Notes: generated by a model from the sequence alone, not told the origin. DNA of 64,000 bases from an uncultured Algibacter sp. (GCF_947490405.1 NZ_CANLGU010000006.1:1-64000); one strand, 5' to 3'. Shown: positions 47,620 through 58,459, counted from the first letter of the stretch. Numbers and translations: made by a program.

Positions 47620-48090
47620 CTATAATTCTTCTAATATCAAATTATAATCGTATTGTAAATCTTCGTGCAGTTTAGTAACTGTTTTTTTTACTAAAACAAT
47701 TTGCCTCTTGTACATGTTATAGAGTTGGGTACTACCCTTCATACTTGGTTTAAAGTCTTTTAATTTTTCGCAAAAATAGAGTAGGAGTTCTACCTCGGTT
47801 TCTTTTTTTTGTGAGTAGCGAATAAACTTTTTAACGTTTCTAAGTATTTTTCTAACACTTTTTCGGATGTAGAAATAGCTATTGGTGTTTATTAATTCAA
47901 ACTCATCATCCATATAGCTTTTAACGGTTTCTATATAACCAGTTTCATTATGAGATTCAAATAGTAAATAAGTAAGGAGTTCTTTGTTTTCTTTTTTAAA
48001 GCGCGCTAAACGCAAACACAAAACTTCAATTTCTTGACTAGAAAGCGTTTTTAATTCTTTTTTAATTTCTGGTAAGGCAACAGCTTTCAT
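47620..48090 (-). CDS. Conserved-looking hypothetical protein, helical
   Basis: This 156-residue protein is almost entirely alpha-helical and charged, with no signal peptide or membrane segment. I do not recognise a characterised family; it resembles small DUF6155-type proteins of Flavobacteria in length and composition, which is an uncertain match. Its start directly follows the stop of the DUF202 membrane protein gene, so the two are probably translated together. Confidence 0.75.
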   Translation of the reverse strand: MKAVALPEIKKELKTLSSQEIEVLCLRLARFKKENKELLTYLLFESHNETGYIETVKSYMDDEFELINTNSYFYIRKSVRKILRNVKKFIRYSQKKETEVELLLYFCEKLKDFKPSMKGSTQLYNMYKRQIVLVKKTVTKLHEDLQYDYNLILEEL

Positions 48091-48354
48091 CTAAACTTTA
48101 TAGTGTTTTCTAATGGTTCTTTTTACAGAAATTAAACGTAATAAACCAATAACTAAAATGATTGGTGATATGATTAATAAAACAAAGCCAAAGGATTTCA
48201 TTTCTGAGAAAAACTCTAATTTAAGTAAGGTAATGCCTGTGCCTAAGAATACAACAAAAGTTCTAAAATATGCTAAAAACGTGCGTTCGTTTGCTAGTTT
48301 TGTACGTTCTATAGCTAACCAGTCTCTTGTTATTAATGGTGATTTATTTTCCAT
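48091..48354 (-). CDS. DUF202 (YidH-type) small membrane protein
   Basis: This 87-residue protein has the DUF202 signature LAIERTKLANERTFLAYFRT followed by two membrane helices (VVFLGTGITLLKL and FGFVLLIISPIILVIGLL). Members are small inner-membrane proteins of unknown function. The gene abuts the hypothetical gene downstream and begins just after the terminator of the E1 dehydrogenase gene, so it starts its own transcript. Confidence 0.9.
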   Translation of the reverse strand: MENKSPLITRDWLAIERTKLANERTFLAYFRTFVVFLGTGITLLKLEFFSEMKSFGFVLLIISPIILVIGLLRLISVKRTIRKHYKV

Positions 48355-48377
48355 AATTGGTATTAGTCCATAAATAT

Positions 48378-48403
48378 AAAAAAACCATTACTAGTGTAAT
48401 GGT
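48378..48403 (-). terminator. Rho-independent terminator of the E1 dehydrogenase gene
   Basis: ACCATTAC (48384-48391) and GTAATGGT (48396-48403) make a perfect 8-bp stem with a 4-nt loop. On the minus strand it is followed by seven T (48378-48384). It is 32 bp past the stop of the E1 gene. Confidence 0.8.
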
Positions 48404-48435
48404 ATAATTTATATTTTATTAAATAGTCTGATATA

Positions 48436-50847
48436 TTATCTCAGTTTTGGAAAATCATTAGGACTCAAATCGTGCATCACATTATAAACGGCTTCAAAAA
48501 TATCCTCTGCAGATGGTTTAGAGAAATAATCACCATCATTTCCATAAGCTGGTCGGTGCGATTTTGCAGTTAATGTTTTAGGAGTGCTGTCTAAATATTG
48601 AAAAGCATCTTGCTGATTTAAAATCTTATCTAAAATGTAAGCAGAAGCGCCACCAGGAACATCTTCATCAATAATCATTACATTATTTGTTTTTGCTATA
48701 CTTTTTACAATATCATGATTTAAATCAAAAGGCATTAACGATTGTATATCAATAACTTCCGCATCAATTCCAACAGCCAATAGATCCTTAGCTGTTTGCT
48801 CTACAATACGCAAGGTAGATCCATAAGACACTAGTGTAATATCTGTACCTTCTTTTATTGTTTCAACAACACCAATAGGTGTTTTTAAGGCTCCTAAGTT
48901 ATTAGGCATTTTTTCTTTTAAACGGTAACCATTTAAGCATTCTACAACAATCGCAGGATCATCACCTAATAAAAGTGTGTTGTAAAATCCAGCAGCTTTT
49001 GTCATGTTTCGTGGTACTAATAAATTTACGCCTTTTGCAAGATTGAGTATACCTCCCATTTGAGAACCAGAGTGCCATATACCTTCAAGTCTATGTCCAC
49101 GAGTTCTAATAATTAAAGGTGCTTTTTGCTTGCCTTTAGTTCTGTAATGTGTTGTAGCTAAATCATCACTAATAATTTGTATGGCATATAAGATATAATC
49201 CAAATATTGAATTTCGGCAATAGGGCGCAAACCACGCAATGCCATCCCAATACCTTGTCCGATTATGGTTGCTTCGCGAATACCAGTATCAGCAACACGA
49301 AGTGCTCCATATTTTTCTTGTAAGCCCTCTAAACCTTGGTTAACATCACCAATATTTCCAGTGTCTTCACCAAAAACTAAAGCTTCAGGGTAGGTGTTAA
49401 AAATAGTGTCGAAATTATCACGAATAATAATCCTGCCATCTACCTGTTGTGCATCATCATCATAAGATGGCTTTATTTCGTTAATGTTTGTATTTGAGCG
49501 TTGTGTTTCAGAATATAGATGCGAACTAAATTTTGGTTGCGCATGCTCAAAAACATCATCAATCCAGTTGATTAATGTATTTTTTTCTGGAAAAGATTCT
49601 CCTAAAATAAAACGTAGTGCTTTTCTAGCATGAGATAAAATATCTTTTCTAGTAGGTTCATCTATTGCCAATAAACTATCTTTTAATTTAGATATAAAGA
49701 CACTGTTAATACTTTTTGATTCAATATGTTTTAAAATCGAAACTAGCTCTTGATGTTCTTTTTTTATAGGCCTTAAAAAGGTGTTCCAAGCGTTTTTTTT
49801 AGCGTCTCTTACATTTCTTTTTGCAGTTCTATCAATTTCTGTAAGTGTTTCATTGTTTGCGATACCACTTTCAATAATCCACTCTCTAAATTTAACATTG
49901 CAATCGTGTTTTGCTTCCCAATCTAGTCGTTCAGCAGTTTTATAACGTTCATGAGACCCAGAAGTAGAATGCCCTTGAGGTTGTGTTAATTCTAAAACAT
50001 GAATTAAAACAGGAACATGTTCTTCTCTAGCTATAGCGCCAGCTTCTTGATATGTTTCTATTAAATTGGCATAATCCCAACCTTTAACACGCAAAATCTC
50101 ATAGCCTTTTTGATTTTTATCACGTTGAAATCCTTTTAAGATTTCAGAAATATCTTCTTTAGTTGTTTGGTGTTTTGCATGAACTGAAATTCCATATTCA
50201 TCATCCCAAATACTAATTATCATGGGTACCTGTAAAACACCAGCAGCATTGATAGTTTCAAAAAACAGGCCTTCACTGGTACTGGCATTACCTATTGTAC
50301 CCCAAGCAACTTCATTTCCTTTAATTGAAAAATTTGTTGTGTTTATACCCTCTACATCTCTAAAAACTTTTGAAGCTTGCGCTAAACCCAATAATCGGGG
50401 CATCTGTCCAGCAGTAGGAGAGATATCAGCACTAGAATTGTATTGTTTAGTTAAATCTTTCCAGCTACCATTATCATTTAAGCTATGTGTTACAAAATGG
50501 CCACCCATTTGGCGTCCTGCAGACATGGGCTCTTTATTGATGTCTGTATTTGCATATAAACCAGCAAAAAATTGTTCAGGCGTTAACTCACCAATGGCCA
50601 TCATAAATGTTTGGTCTCTATAATAACCAGATCTCCAATCTCCTTTCATGAAAGCTTTTGCCATGGCTAATTGTGGCAATTCTTTACCGTCTCCAAAGAT
50701 CCCGAATTTAGCTTTACCTGTTAGCACTTCTCTACGCCCTAACAAACTACACTCACGACTTATAACAGCTGTAGTATAGTCACTAATGACTTCAGCTTTA
50801 AAATCTTCGAAAGATAAATTGTTTTTCAAGTTGGTTAAGGTTTGCAT
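48436..50847 (-). CDS. Fused E1 alpha-beta component, 2-oxoacid (branched-chain type) dehydrogenase
   Basis: This is an 803-residue thiamine-diphosphate enzyme in which E1 alpha (~1-400) and E1 beta (~450-800) are fused. Alpha marks: MSAGRQMGGHFVTHS and the cofactor loop GTIGNASTSEGLFFETINAA, where the usual GDG is GNA. Beta marks: VFGEDTGNIGDVNQGLEGLQ, REATIIGQGIGMALRGLRPI and the C-terminal DEDVPGGASAYI. Such enzymes decarboxylate branched-chain 2-oxo acids and pass the acyl group to E2, giving iso-branched CoA starters for fatty acids common in Bacteroidota. E2 and E3 are not adjacent. Single-gene unit with its own promoter and terminator. Confidence 0.92.
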   Translation of the reverse strand: MQTLTNLKNNLSFEDFKAEVISDYTTAVISRECSLLGRREVLTGKAKFGIFGDGKELPQLAMAKAFMKGDWRSGYYRDQTFMMAIGELTPEQFFAGLYANTDINKEPMSAGRQMGGHFVTHSLNDNGSWKDLTKQYNSSADISPTAGQMPRLLGLAQASKVFRDVEGINTTNFSIKGNEVAWGTIGNASTSEGLFFETINAAGVLQVPMIISIWDDEYGISVHAKHQTTKEDISEILKGFQRDKNQKGYEILRVKGWDYANLIETYQEAGAIAREEHVPVLIHVLELTQPQGHSTSGSHERYKTAERLDWEAKHDCNVKFREWIIESGIANNETLTEIDRTAKRNVRDAKKNAWNTFLRPIKKEHQELVSILKHIESKSINSVFISKLKDSLLAIDEPTRKDILSHARKALRFILGESFPEKNTLINWIDDVFEHAQPKFSSHLYSETQRSNTNINEIKPSYDDDAQQVDGRIIIRDNFDTIFNTYPEALVFGEDTGNIGDVNQGLEGLQEKYGALRVADTGIREATIIGQGIGMALRGLRPIAEIQYLDYILYAIQIISDDLATTHYRTKGKQKAPLIIRTRGHRLEGIWHSGSQMGGILNLAKGVNLLVPRNMTKAAGFYNTLLLGDDPAIVVECLNGYRLKEKMPNNLGALKTPIGVVETIKEGTDITLVSYGSTLRIVEQTAKDLLAVGIDAEVIDIQSLMPFDLNHDIVKSIAKTNNVMIIDEDVPGGASAYILDKILNQQDAFQYLDSTPKTLTAKSHRPAYGNDGDYFSKPSAEDIFEAVYNVMHDLSPNDFPKLR

Positions 50848-50867
50848 AGGTGCATGCTTTAGTGTTG

Positions 50868-50898
50868 CAAAAGTACTTAATATCTAGCATTTTTGCAA
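50868..50898 (-). promoter_or_regulatory. Promoter of the E1 dehydrogenase gene
   Basis: On the minus strand ATTG (TTG at 50896-50898), a 20-bp spacer and TACTTTTG (50868-50875) match the Bacteroidota consensus. The -7 box is 20 bp upstream of the start codon. Confidence 0.5.
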
Positions 50899-51012
50899 TT
50901 TAAATCTTTGTTAAAAAATTACGAATAATGTAAAATTATATGTAAAAATATAAAATATTTAAAGTAATTATATTTTACAGGTCTTTTTAATAAGAATAAT
51001 TCAATTATGGTT

Positions 51013-53856
51013 TTAAAACCAACGTCTCCTGAATAAACCTAGGAGTGCTTGTGGATCTGCAGTAAATTTAAATCTGATACGTTGATCGTAGTTAGGTTGA
51101 CCAACTTCCCAACCAAGATTTGAGTACATAGGGAAATAGACTTCAAAATAATCAGTTACGAGGTTGATACGAATACCAGAATCATAAACAAAATGTGAAT
51201 TGTCAAACTTGTTTTTTATAAAGCCAATATCTCCGTAAGCTAAGATATATCGCCATAGGGTAGTGCTAACATTCAATGTGGTTATCCATTGGTTTGCAAA
51301 ACGTGGGGCTAGTTGCGATTTAAAGCCACCTTCTGCTTCTATAAATTGTTGACTAAAGATTCCTGATGCTTCAGAACGCCCAAGGTAATTATAATCAAAT
51401 AAATAATCTGTTGGTCTATCCAGAGCGAAGCTAAAAAAGTTAGAGTCTGCATCGGTATCATTTCTTAAAAACAGACCTGCAAAGGCTCTTATATTTATCT
51501 GCCTATTACTTTCAAATAGGCGCCTAAATTCGAAGTTAAATGATAATTTGCTAAACTTTTCAGCAAATTGTAAATCTGTACTCCATTTGCTAAAATTTAT
51601 TAGGTTATCATTTGAGTTTATATATCTTAAGTTAAAAACGCTGTAGTTGGGTTCTGTAGTCGTTAAAATACTATTAATGTCTTCATCTCGATTAATAATA
51701 ACATGTCTCAAACTAATTAACTGCCTTCTGTTGGACCTAAAGTCTTTGTTTTCACGAAATAAGAATTGAACAGATGGTGTAATACGTCTTACAAATAAAT
51801 CTTCTGCAAATGAATTGTAACCACCAGAAACGCCATAATTTATAGCATATAAGTTTTTATTTTGAATGTAATGTGTTTTAAAAATGGATGCTGAACCAGT
51901 TAACGTCTTTGATCTAAAAGCATATCGCGGTTCAATTTTATAATTAAAAAGCTTTCTTAAAACCGTTTTGTTGTAGGCTTTCATACCTAATGTGAAACCG
52001 TCATAAATATTATTAAACTCAAATGTTGGCATGAAAAACACCTGATTGTAATAAGGGTCTTCTATATCTTGAAAAAGTCTAAATTGTAGAGGCTTGTTAT
52101 TAAAAAAGAATCCTTTTAAAGATTTCCAATTGTCTCTTAAGTTAAATTCTGGAATGGCATTATTATAATTTAAAGCCAACTTATTAGCATCTAAACGAGG
52201 AATAGTAATGGTTTTGCTATCCTCTATATTTTCAACCCAAGTTTTACCTACTATACTATCGTTATTTAAACTGTATAACGATATAGGCATCTTGTGATTA
52301 CTTTTGTTTTTTATGGTAAGGGTTATAGAATCTTTAGTCTTTTTTACTTTTCTTATTTTGAAATCTATCCGTTTTCTAGTGTCCAAATAGTCTTCAAAAA
52401 ACCAATCAATATTTTTATTTGTTTTAGATTTTATAAAGGTTTCAAAAGCTTTTGTTGTTGTATGTCGAAGTTGATTTTGCTTAACAAATGATTCTATACT
52501 GGTTTCAACTACATCTTTATTAACAAAATCGTCTAGGTATTTTAATCCAACACCTGCTTTGTATTTATTAGCAATACGTTTATTGAATTTTAAAAGTGAA
52601 TCTTTAGCCATTGTTAAAGGCTGATCCCGATTAGTTCTCGCCATAATCATGAATGCCAAAACATATTTGTCATTAAACTTCATATCAGCAGCATGAAACG
52701 AGCGTACTCCCCAAAAATCTGCTAGATTACCTAAGAATTTCATGTTTGGGTAATGCTCATCAACATACTTCATTAGGTAATAAATCTGTATACCATCAAG
52801 GAGCCATTGGTCTGTTCTTGGGTTGATTAATAAGGTGTTCTCTAAATGATTGTGTAAAGCTGTTTTTAATAATTTAAGTTCGTATTTAAAATAGTTAGGG
52901 TATGTTTTTATAAAGCTTGGTAAAATATTAAGTCCGTAAACAGGATCTTTATCATAATCTATCTGAGATAAGAGTAATTTTTTATGTGGATATTTTCCAA
53001 AGTTTTCAAAGATAAAATCCGTTATTTTTTCAGTAATCAAGACTTTGTCAATCACCTCTATGCCTTCATCATTAATGTTAGACACCATTGAAAACCCTTG
53101 ATCTTGTATGGTTTTAAAATCGGAGTTTTTACTTATGAATAATTTAGTGTTTATTCGATTTTTTCCAGAAAAATTAATTATTTGTTTGTTAGCAGATTGC
53201 TGTGTTTTATCAACATCTAATTCTGAAGTTAAGGTGTAACCGTTTGGATGTTCAATTTCTAACGAAACATCAGCCTTTGGGATAAATAAATCATCTAAGT
53301 TTTTGTTGCTAAAATATTGCCATTTACCATCGTAAACAGCAGGTGTTATGTACCAGTACCTTAAGTTAATTTTTCCTTTATTAGTAAAACCATACTTGGT
53401 GAATTTTGCGTTAGGTATTTTAACTAGATAGTTTAATTTTATTTTGTAAGATTCATTGGGCTTTAAAGGGGTATTTAATTCAACTTTTAAAACATCTATT
53501 TGGTCTTCTAATTGTGTGTAAACTAGGTCTAGATCACCTTGTTTCATTGAGGTAATAACTGAATAACCTCTGTCTTCATTTTTAGCCAGATGAAAATCGT
53601 TAATATATTCATCAGCTATTCTTATGGCAAGCGGTGTTTTTTTTGTTGAGTAACTATTGTTCCAATCATTCAAATAAATGGTGTTTAGAACATCTTCACT
53701 TGTATTGAAATATTCAATAACTTGAGAAATCTTAATTGTTTTATTTTCTATATCAAACGATGCTTTAACGTCAATTTTATTTTGACCAAAAGCTGCAGCA
53801 CAGATTGATAGAATGAAAATATAGTTAAGAAAAAGAATTCTCAATTTCAATAGCAT
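51013..53856 (-). CDS. M1-peptidase-like outer-membrane protein with lost metal site
   Basis: This is a 947-residue protein with a signal peptide (ending AAAFGQ). Residues ~25-240 look like the N-terminal beta domain of M1 aminopeptidases, and ~250-500 like the gluzincin domain. The zinc motif HExxH is HNHLE here (in TALHNHLENTLL) and the third ligand segment WLNEG is WLLDG, so catalytic Glu and metal ligands are lost. Residues ~600-947 form a surface-antigen-like outer-membrane beta-barrel (YRFLFRENKDFRSNRRQ type strands, ending RRRWF). It is therefore likely a non-catalytic envelope protein, perhaps for binding or transport of peptides. Annotation as an active aminopeptidase would be misleading. 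Confidence 0.82.
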   Translation of the reverse strand: MLLKLRILFLNYIFILSICAAAFGQNKIDVKASFDIENKTIKISQVIEYFNTSEDVLNTIYLNDWNNSYSTKKTPLAIRIADEYINDFHLAKNEDRGYSVITSMKQGDLDLVYTQLEDQIDVLKVELNTPLKPNESYKIKLNYLVKIPNAKFTKYGFTNKGKINLRYWYITPAVYDGKWQYFSNKNLDDLFIPKADVSLEIEHPNGYTLTSELDVDKTQQSANKQIINFSGKNRINTKLFISKNSDFKTIQDQGFSMVSNINDEGIEVIDKVLITEKITDFIFENFGKYPHKKLLLSQIDYDKDPVYGLNILPSFIKTYPNYFKYELKLLKTALHNHLENTLLINPRTDQWLLDGIQIYYLMKYVDEHYPNMKFLGNLADFWGVRSFHAADMKFNDKYVLAFMIMARTNRDQPLTMAKDSLLKFNKRIANKYKAGVGLKYLDDFVNKDVVETSIESFVKQNQLRHTTTKAFETFIKSKTNKNIDWFFEDYLDTRKRIDFKIRKVKKTKDSITLTIKNKSNHKMPISLYSLNNDSIVGKTWVENIEDSKTITIPRLDANKLALNYNNAIPEFNLRDNWKSLKGFFFNNKPLQFRLFQDIEDPYYNQVFFMPTFEFNNIYDGFTLGMKAYNKTVLRKLFNYKIEPRYAFRSKTLTGSASIFKTHYIQNKNLYAINYGVSGGYNSFAEDLFVRRITPSVQFLFRENKDFRSNRRQLISLRHVIINRDEDINSILTTTEPNYSVFNLRYINSNDNLINFSKWSTDLQFAEKFSKLSFNFEFRRLFESNRQINIRAFAGLFLRNDTDADSNFFSFALDRPTDYLFDYNYLGRSEASGIFSQQFIEAEGGFKSQLAPRFANQWITTLNVSTTLWRYILAYGDIGFIKNKFDNSHFVYDSGIRINLVTDYFEVYFPMYSNLGWEVGQPNYDQRIRFKFTADPQALLGLFRRRWF

Positions 53857-53970
53857 TAATGGTTAATGATTTCATGTAAGGCGCCACAATATAATAAAAT
53901 ATGGTGGTTTACGACTTTTAGCGTATATAATTAACTTAATAAAGCAAATTATATTATAATTTCTGTACTG

Positions 53971-54660
53971 TTAGAAATTAGGGCTTAAGCCTGAATTCTT
54001 GTAGAACGTATCAAGTATATCAATAACCTCCTCGGGTGTGTCTACCAAATGAATAAGATCTAGATCCTTAGGACTAATATTAGCAAATTCATCTAATAAA
54101 GTTTTTTTAATCCAATCCATTAAACCTGTCCAGAAGTCTTTGCCTACTAGTATAATTGGAAATCTTTCGCTTTTATGAGTTTGAATGAGAGTCATCGCTT
54201 CAAAAAGTTCATCAAGTGTTCCGAAACCACCAGGCATAACAACAAACCCTTGCGAATATTTTACAAACATAACTTTTCTAACAAAGAAATAATCAAAGTC
54301 TAAGCTTTTATCGCTGTCTATATAAGGATTATCATGCTGTTCAAAAGGTAAATCAATATTTAAGCCTACAGAAGTTCCGCCACCTAAATGTGCACCTTTA
54401 TTCCCTGCTTCCATAATTCCTGGGCCACCACCAGTAATAACTCCATAACCAGCTTCAACAATAGTTTGTGCAACTTGTTCGGTAAGTTTGTAATATCTAT
54501 GATCTGGCTTAGTTCTAGCTGAACCAAATATGGAAACACAAGGGCCAATTTTACTCATTTTTTCAAAACCATTAACAAATTCTCCCATGATTTTGAAAAT
54601 AGCCCAAGAATCATTTGTTTTTATTTCATTCCAACCTTTATGGCGTTGTTCTTTTCTCAT
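53971..54660 (-). CDS. LOG family (TIGR00730) nucleotide phosphoribohydrolase-like protein
   Basis: This 229-residue Rossmann-fold protein has GGGPGIMEAGNKGAHLGGG and the signature PGGFGTLDELFEAMTLIQT. Members (LONELY GUY, YgdH/PpnN-like) cleave the N-glycosidic bond of nucleoside monophosphates. In bacteria the role is in nucleotide salvage or stress rather than hormone synthesis. It is 67 bp downstream of uvrA on the same strand. Confidence 0.93.
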   Translation of the reverse strand: MRKEQRHKGWNEIKTNDSWAIFKIMGEFVNGFEKMSKIGPCVSIFGSARTKPDHRYYKLTEQVAQTIVEAGYGVITGGGPGIMEAGNKGAHLGGGTSVGLNIDLPFEQHDNPYIDSDKSLDFDYFFVRKVMFVKYSQGFVVMPGGFGTLDELFEAMTLIQTHKSERFPIILVGKDFWTGLMDWIKKTLLDEFANISPKDLDLIHLVDTPEEVIDILDTFYKNSGLSPNF

Positions 54661-54727
54661 TATTTTTTTAAGTCTTTAATATGTAATTTTTTTTTAACAC
54701 GAGTCGAATTGTATACCGACTTGAAGG

Positions 54728-57559
54728 CTAAAGTAGTTCTTTTTTTAAAAACTTAGCGGTATAGCTTTTCTTATGCTTTATAATTTCTTCAGGAGCACCT
54801 TCAACAATTATTTGTCCGCCACCTTTGCCTCCTTCGTAACCAATATCTATAATATGGTCAACGGTTTTAATAACGTCTAGATTGTGTTCAATAATCAGGA
54901 CTGTATTCCCTTTGTCTACAAGTTTATTCAATACTAACATAAGTACCCTTATATCTTCAAAATGTAAACCTGTAGTTGGTTCGTCAAGTATATAAAAGGT
55001 GTTTCCGGTATCTCTTTTTGAGAGTTCAGTAGCTAGTTTAATACGTTGAGCCTCCCCTCCAGATAGTGTTGTACTTTGTTGTCCAAGCGTGATGTAACCA
55101 AGACCAACATCTTTAATAGTCTTAAGTTTTTTGTGAATTTTTGGGATGTGCTCAAAGAATTCTACGGCTTCATTCATAGTCATGTTTAAAACATCACTAA
55201 TGTTTTTTCCTTTGTAGCGTATTTCTAAAGTTTCTCGATTAAAACGTTTGCCTTGGCAAGTTTCACATTCAACATAAACATCGGGTAAAAAATTCATTTC
55301 AATAACTCGTAAACCACCACCTTGGCAGGTTTCACAACGTCCACCTTTAACATTAAAACTAAATCGCCCTGCTTTATAACCTCTAATCATGGCTTCAGGA
55401 ATTTTAGCAAATAAGGCTCTAATTTCGCTAAAAGTACCTGTATAAGTTGCAGGATTACTTCTAGGTGTCCTACCAATTGGGGATTGGTTGATGTCGATAA
55501 CTTTATCAATATGTTCCAAACCCTTTATGCTTTTATATGGCATGGGTTTTTTAACACCATTAAAATAATGTGCATTTAAAATGGGGTAGAGGGTTTCATT
55601 AATCAATGTAGATTTACCACTTCCAGAAACTCCAGTCACGCCTATCATTTTTCCTAATGGAAATTTAACCGATACATTTTTTAGATTGTTACCAGTACAT
55701 CCTTTAAGCTCTAAAAACTTACCATTACCTTTTCGGCGTTTTTTAGGAACTTCAATTTCTTTATTGCCGTTTAAATAATCTGCAGTAAGTGTATTTTGAG
55801 ATTTTAATTCTTCTGGGTTGCCTATGCTTATAATGTCTCCACCGTGCTTTCCAGCTTTCGGACCAATATCGATTACATAATCTGCACGTTCAATCATGTC
55901 TTTATCATGCTCAACAACAATTACAGAATTACCAATATCTCTAAGGGAAACCAGAGAATTTATAAGTTTTTCGTTATCACGCTGATGCAAACCAATACTG
56001 GGTTCGTCAAGTATATAAAGTACTCCAACTAATTGAGATCCAATTTGTGTTGCTAATCGAATACGTTGTGCTTCACCACCAGAAAGAGATTTTGAACTTC
56101 TGTTTAATGATAAATAATCTAGACCAACATCTAATAAAAATTGTAAACGTGTTTTGATTTCTTTTACTACTTCCTCAGCAATTTTTAGCTGTTTTTCAGA
56201 AAGGTGTTTGTGTAAATGATTAAACCAATCAGCAAGTTCAACGATATCTGAATTTGCAAGTTCTGCTATATTTTTATTATTTATCTTAAAATAAAGTGAT
56301 TCCTTTTTTAAACGAGAGCCCTTGCATATAGGGCACTCTACTTTGTCCATATAATCTTTTGCCCATCGTTTTAAAGACCTAGATTCTGCAGTTTTGTATT
56401 GATTTTCTATAAAGTTAGCAACACCTTCAAAATCTATTTTATAGTCTCTAGTAACACCTAAAGTTTTACTTTCCACCGAAAACTTATCGTTACCACCATA
56501 AAGAATCATATTTTTTGCCTCTTCTGGAATGTCTTTGTAAGCATCGGTTAATTTGAAGTTGAAGCGTTGTGCTATGGTTTCAAATTGTTTAAAAATCCAA
56601 CTATTTTTTTGAGGGCCATGGGGTGCCAAAGCTCCAGATTTAATAGATAGCGAATCGTCAGGAATAATTTTGTTCTCATTAACTTGATAAAGTGTTCCTA
56701 TACCATTACAATGGCTACAAGCGCCTTTTGGCGAGTTGAATGAGAAATTATTTGGCTCTGGATTTGGATACGAAATCCCTGAACTAGGACACATTAAACT
56801 TCGGCTAAAATAACGTGTTTCTTGAGTGTCTTGATCGATAACTAAAAGTACGTCTTCACCATGATACATGGCTGTATTTATAGTTTCGGTAAGACGTTTG
56901 TCATGATCGATAGCATCATCAATTACCAACCTGTCAATAACAATCTCTATGTCGTGCGTCTTGTATCGATCTAGCTTCATGCCTTTTACAATATCACGAA
57001 TTTCACCATCGGTTCTAACTTTTACAAAACCTTGTTTACCAATTTGTTCAAATAATTCTCGATAGTGTCCTTTTCTAGAGCGAACAACTGGTGACAATAT
57101 ATTTATGCGCTTGCCTTTAAAATCTTTTATAATAAGTGCTTTAATTTGCTCGTCACTGTAGCTAATCATCTTATCGCCTGTATTGTAGCTGTAAGCATCA
57201 CTGGCACGTGCAAAAAGTAAACGCATAAAATCGTAAATCTCGGTAATAGTACCTACTGTGGAACGAGGTGATTTACTGGTTGTTTTTTGTTCAATAGCAA
57301 TAACGGGAGAAAGCCCATCAATTTTATCAACATCAGGACGCTCTAAACCACCCAAAAATTGTCTGGCATAAGCAGAAAATGTTTCAATATATCTGCGTTG
57401 TCCTTCCGCATAAATAGTATCAAAAGCTAAAGAGGATTTTCCGCTTCCTGATAAACCAGTAATTACAACCAGTTTTTCACGGGGAATAGATACATCAATA
57501 TTTTTAAGATTATGTACTCTAGCGCCTTTAACTTCTATTGAATCGGTGAAATCACTCAT
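54728..57559 (-). CDS. uvrA: Excinuclease ABC subunit A
   Basis: This is a 943-residue two-ATPase protein of nucleotide excision repair. First Walker [21 protein letters not shown] at ~33-52; second: [18 protein letters not shown] at ~640. The zinc sites are [19 protein letters not shown] and [19 protein letters not shown] signatures [12 protein letters not shown] and [12 protein letters not shown] are both intact. UvrA finds bulky DNA lesions and loads UvrB. Length and architecture are standard. Confidence 0.98.
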   Translation of the reverse strand: MSDFTDSIEVKGARVHNLKNIDVSIPREKLVVITGLSGSGKSSLAFDTIYAEGQRRYIETFSAYARQFLGGLERPDVDKIDGLSPVIAIEQKTTSKSPRSTVGTITEIYDFMRLLFARASDAYSYNTGDKMISYSDEQIKALIIKDFKGKRINILSPVVRSRKGHYRELFEQIGKQGFVKVRTDGEIRDIVKGMKLDRYKTHDIEIVIDRLVIDDAIDHDKRLTETINTAMYHGEDVLLVIDQDTQETRYFSRSLMCPSSGISYPNPEPNNFSFNSPKGACSHCNGIGTLYQVNENKIIPDDSLSIKSGALAPHGPQKNSWIFKQFETIAQRFNFKLTDAYKDIPEEAKNMILYGGNDKFSVESKTLGVTRDYKIDFEGVANFIENQYKTAESRSLKRWAKDYMDKVECPICKGSRLKKESLYFKINNKNIAELANSDIVELADWFNHLHKHLSEKQLKIAEEVVKEIKTRLQFLLDVGLDYLSLNRSSKSLSGGEAQRIRLATQIGSQLVGVLYILDEPSIGLHQRDNEKLINSLVSLRDIGNSVIVVEHDKDMIERADYVIDIGPKAGKHGGDIISIGNPEELKSQNTLTADYLNGNKEIEVPKKRRKGNGKFLELKGCTGNNLKNVSVKFPLGKMIGVTGVSGSGKSTLINETLYPILNAHYFNGVKKPMPYKSIKGLEHIDKVIDINQSPIGRTPRSNPATYTGTFSEIRALFAKIPEAMIRGYKAGRFSFNVKGGRCETCQGGGLRVIEMNFLPDVYVECETCQGKRFNRETLEIRYKGKNISDVLNMTMNEAVEFFEHIPKIHKKLKTIKDVGLGYITLGQQSTTLSGGEAQRIKLATELSKRDTGNTFYILDEPTTGLHFEDIRVLMLVLNKLVDKGNTVLIIEHNLDVIKTVDHIIDIGYEGGKGGGQIIVEGAPEEIIKHKKSYTAKFLKKELL

Positions 57560-57575
57560 AAAATTGCAAAAAGTG

Positions 57576-57583
57576 CAAAGTTA
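57576..57583 (-). promoter_or_regulatory. Probable -7 box of uvrA
   Basis: TAACTTTG on the minus strand fits TAxxTTTG and lies 16 bp before the uvrA start. The nearest TTG upstream is 24 bp away, too far for a standard -33 box. Confidence 0.35.
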
Positions 57584-57663
57584 CGACTTTAGTTGTTAAA
57601 TTTTAGACAAGGTTTTACTTGAATTTATCGAGTAAACATTAAGAACTGTTTCTTTGGGAAGAG

Positions 57664-58386
57664 TTACCTTGTGCCTTTTACATCATCAAACTCAAGTCCT
57701 AAAAATAAGAGTTTATGAAAGTTAGGTAATTGTGCCCCACTTTCGGTAGTCACCCAATTGCTCCAAGACGCTTCTAAGCCACCAATAGGTAAAATAGATG
57801 TCCACATTTTAAAGGATTTTGGCTTTCCATGGTCTTCTAGTAACCATAAATAAGAATCTCCAGGTGTTATACCACCAGATGTATAACTAACTAAAAGCGC
57901 CTCTTTTTTATCTTCAGTTATTACAAGGCGCCTTTCAACACCATCATCAAAAACTTTGTAAGGGGCAACGAGCCAAAACGAATCATTAAAAAAGTAACTA
58001 GTTGCTTTTTCAATAAGTTCTTTAGCCATATCGCTTTCGTTTTTAAAACTATGGATATATACTTTACTTTTAGAGAGGTTATTTAAATCAAGAACAACTT
58101 TATTTTCTTTCCAAAACACATTACATATATTGTTTTTTTTATCCCATTCGTAATGACGTCTTTTTTTGTAAGTCCATTCAATATAATTGGTGGTTTTATA
58201 AGCTTCATAATCTAATGCATCAAGCATTTTATGAGCTAAAGCATCAGCTTGTTCACCTTGAATTCCAGTAGGTAAATCTTCATTGTATTTAAAATAAAGG
58301 AAGCCAAAAAACAGTAGGCTAGGGAGTGTCAAAAAAATAATGACACCAGTGATTATTTTTAATATTTTTTTAGGGCGAACCGTCAT
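57664..58386 (-). CDS. Membrane-anchored hypothetical protein
   Basis: This is a 240-residue protein with one N-terminal membrane helix (residues ~10-30, ITGVIIFLTLPSLLFFGFLY). The rest is a mixed alpha/beta domain facing the periplasm, with a KRRHYEWDKKNNICNVFW segment and a C-terminal GDSYLWLLEDHGKPKSFKMW. I do not recognise a characterised family. It is 73 bp downstream of the gamma-glutamyltransferase gene on the same strand; no functional link is evident. Confidence 0.8.
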   Translation of the reverse strand: MTVRPKKILKIITGVIIFLTLPSLLFFGFLYFKYNEDLPTGIQGEQADALAHKMLDALDYEAYKTTNYIEWTYKKRRHYEWDKKNNICNVFWKENKVVLDLNNLSKSKVYIHSFKNESDMAKELIEKATSYFFNDSFWLVAPYKVFDDGVERRLVITEDKKEALLVSYTSGGITPGDSYLWLLEDHGKPKSFKMWTSILPIGGLEASWSNWVTTESGAQLPNFHKLLFLGLEFDDVKGTR

Positions 58387-58459
58387 AAAAACGGAATTTA
58401 GTTTATAGTTTGTTGGCCTCTAAAGTATTAAATGTGATGGTTTTAGAAAAAGAAAATGA

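Noticed and set aside
54661-54727. Possible terminator between uvrA and the LOG-family gene
   Set aside because: The AGTCG/CGACT stem is only 5 bp with a 10-nt loop; too weak to list.
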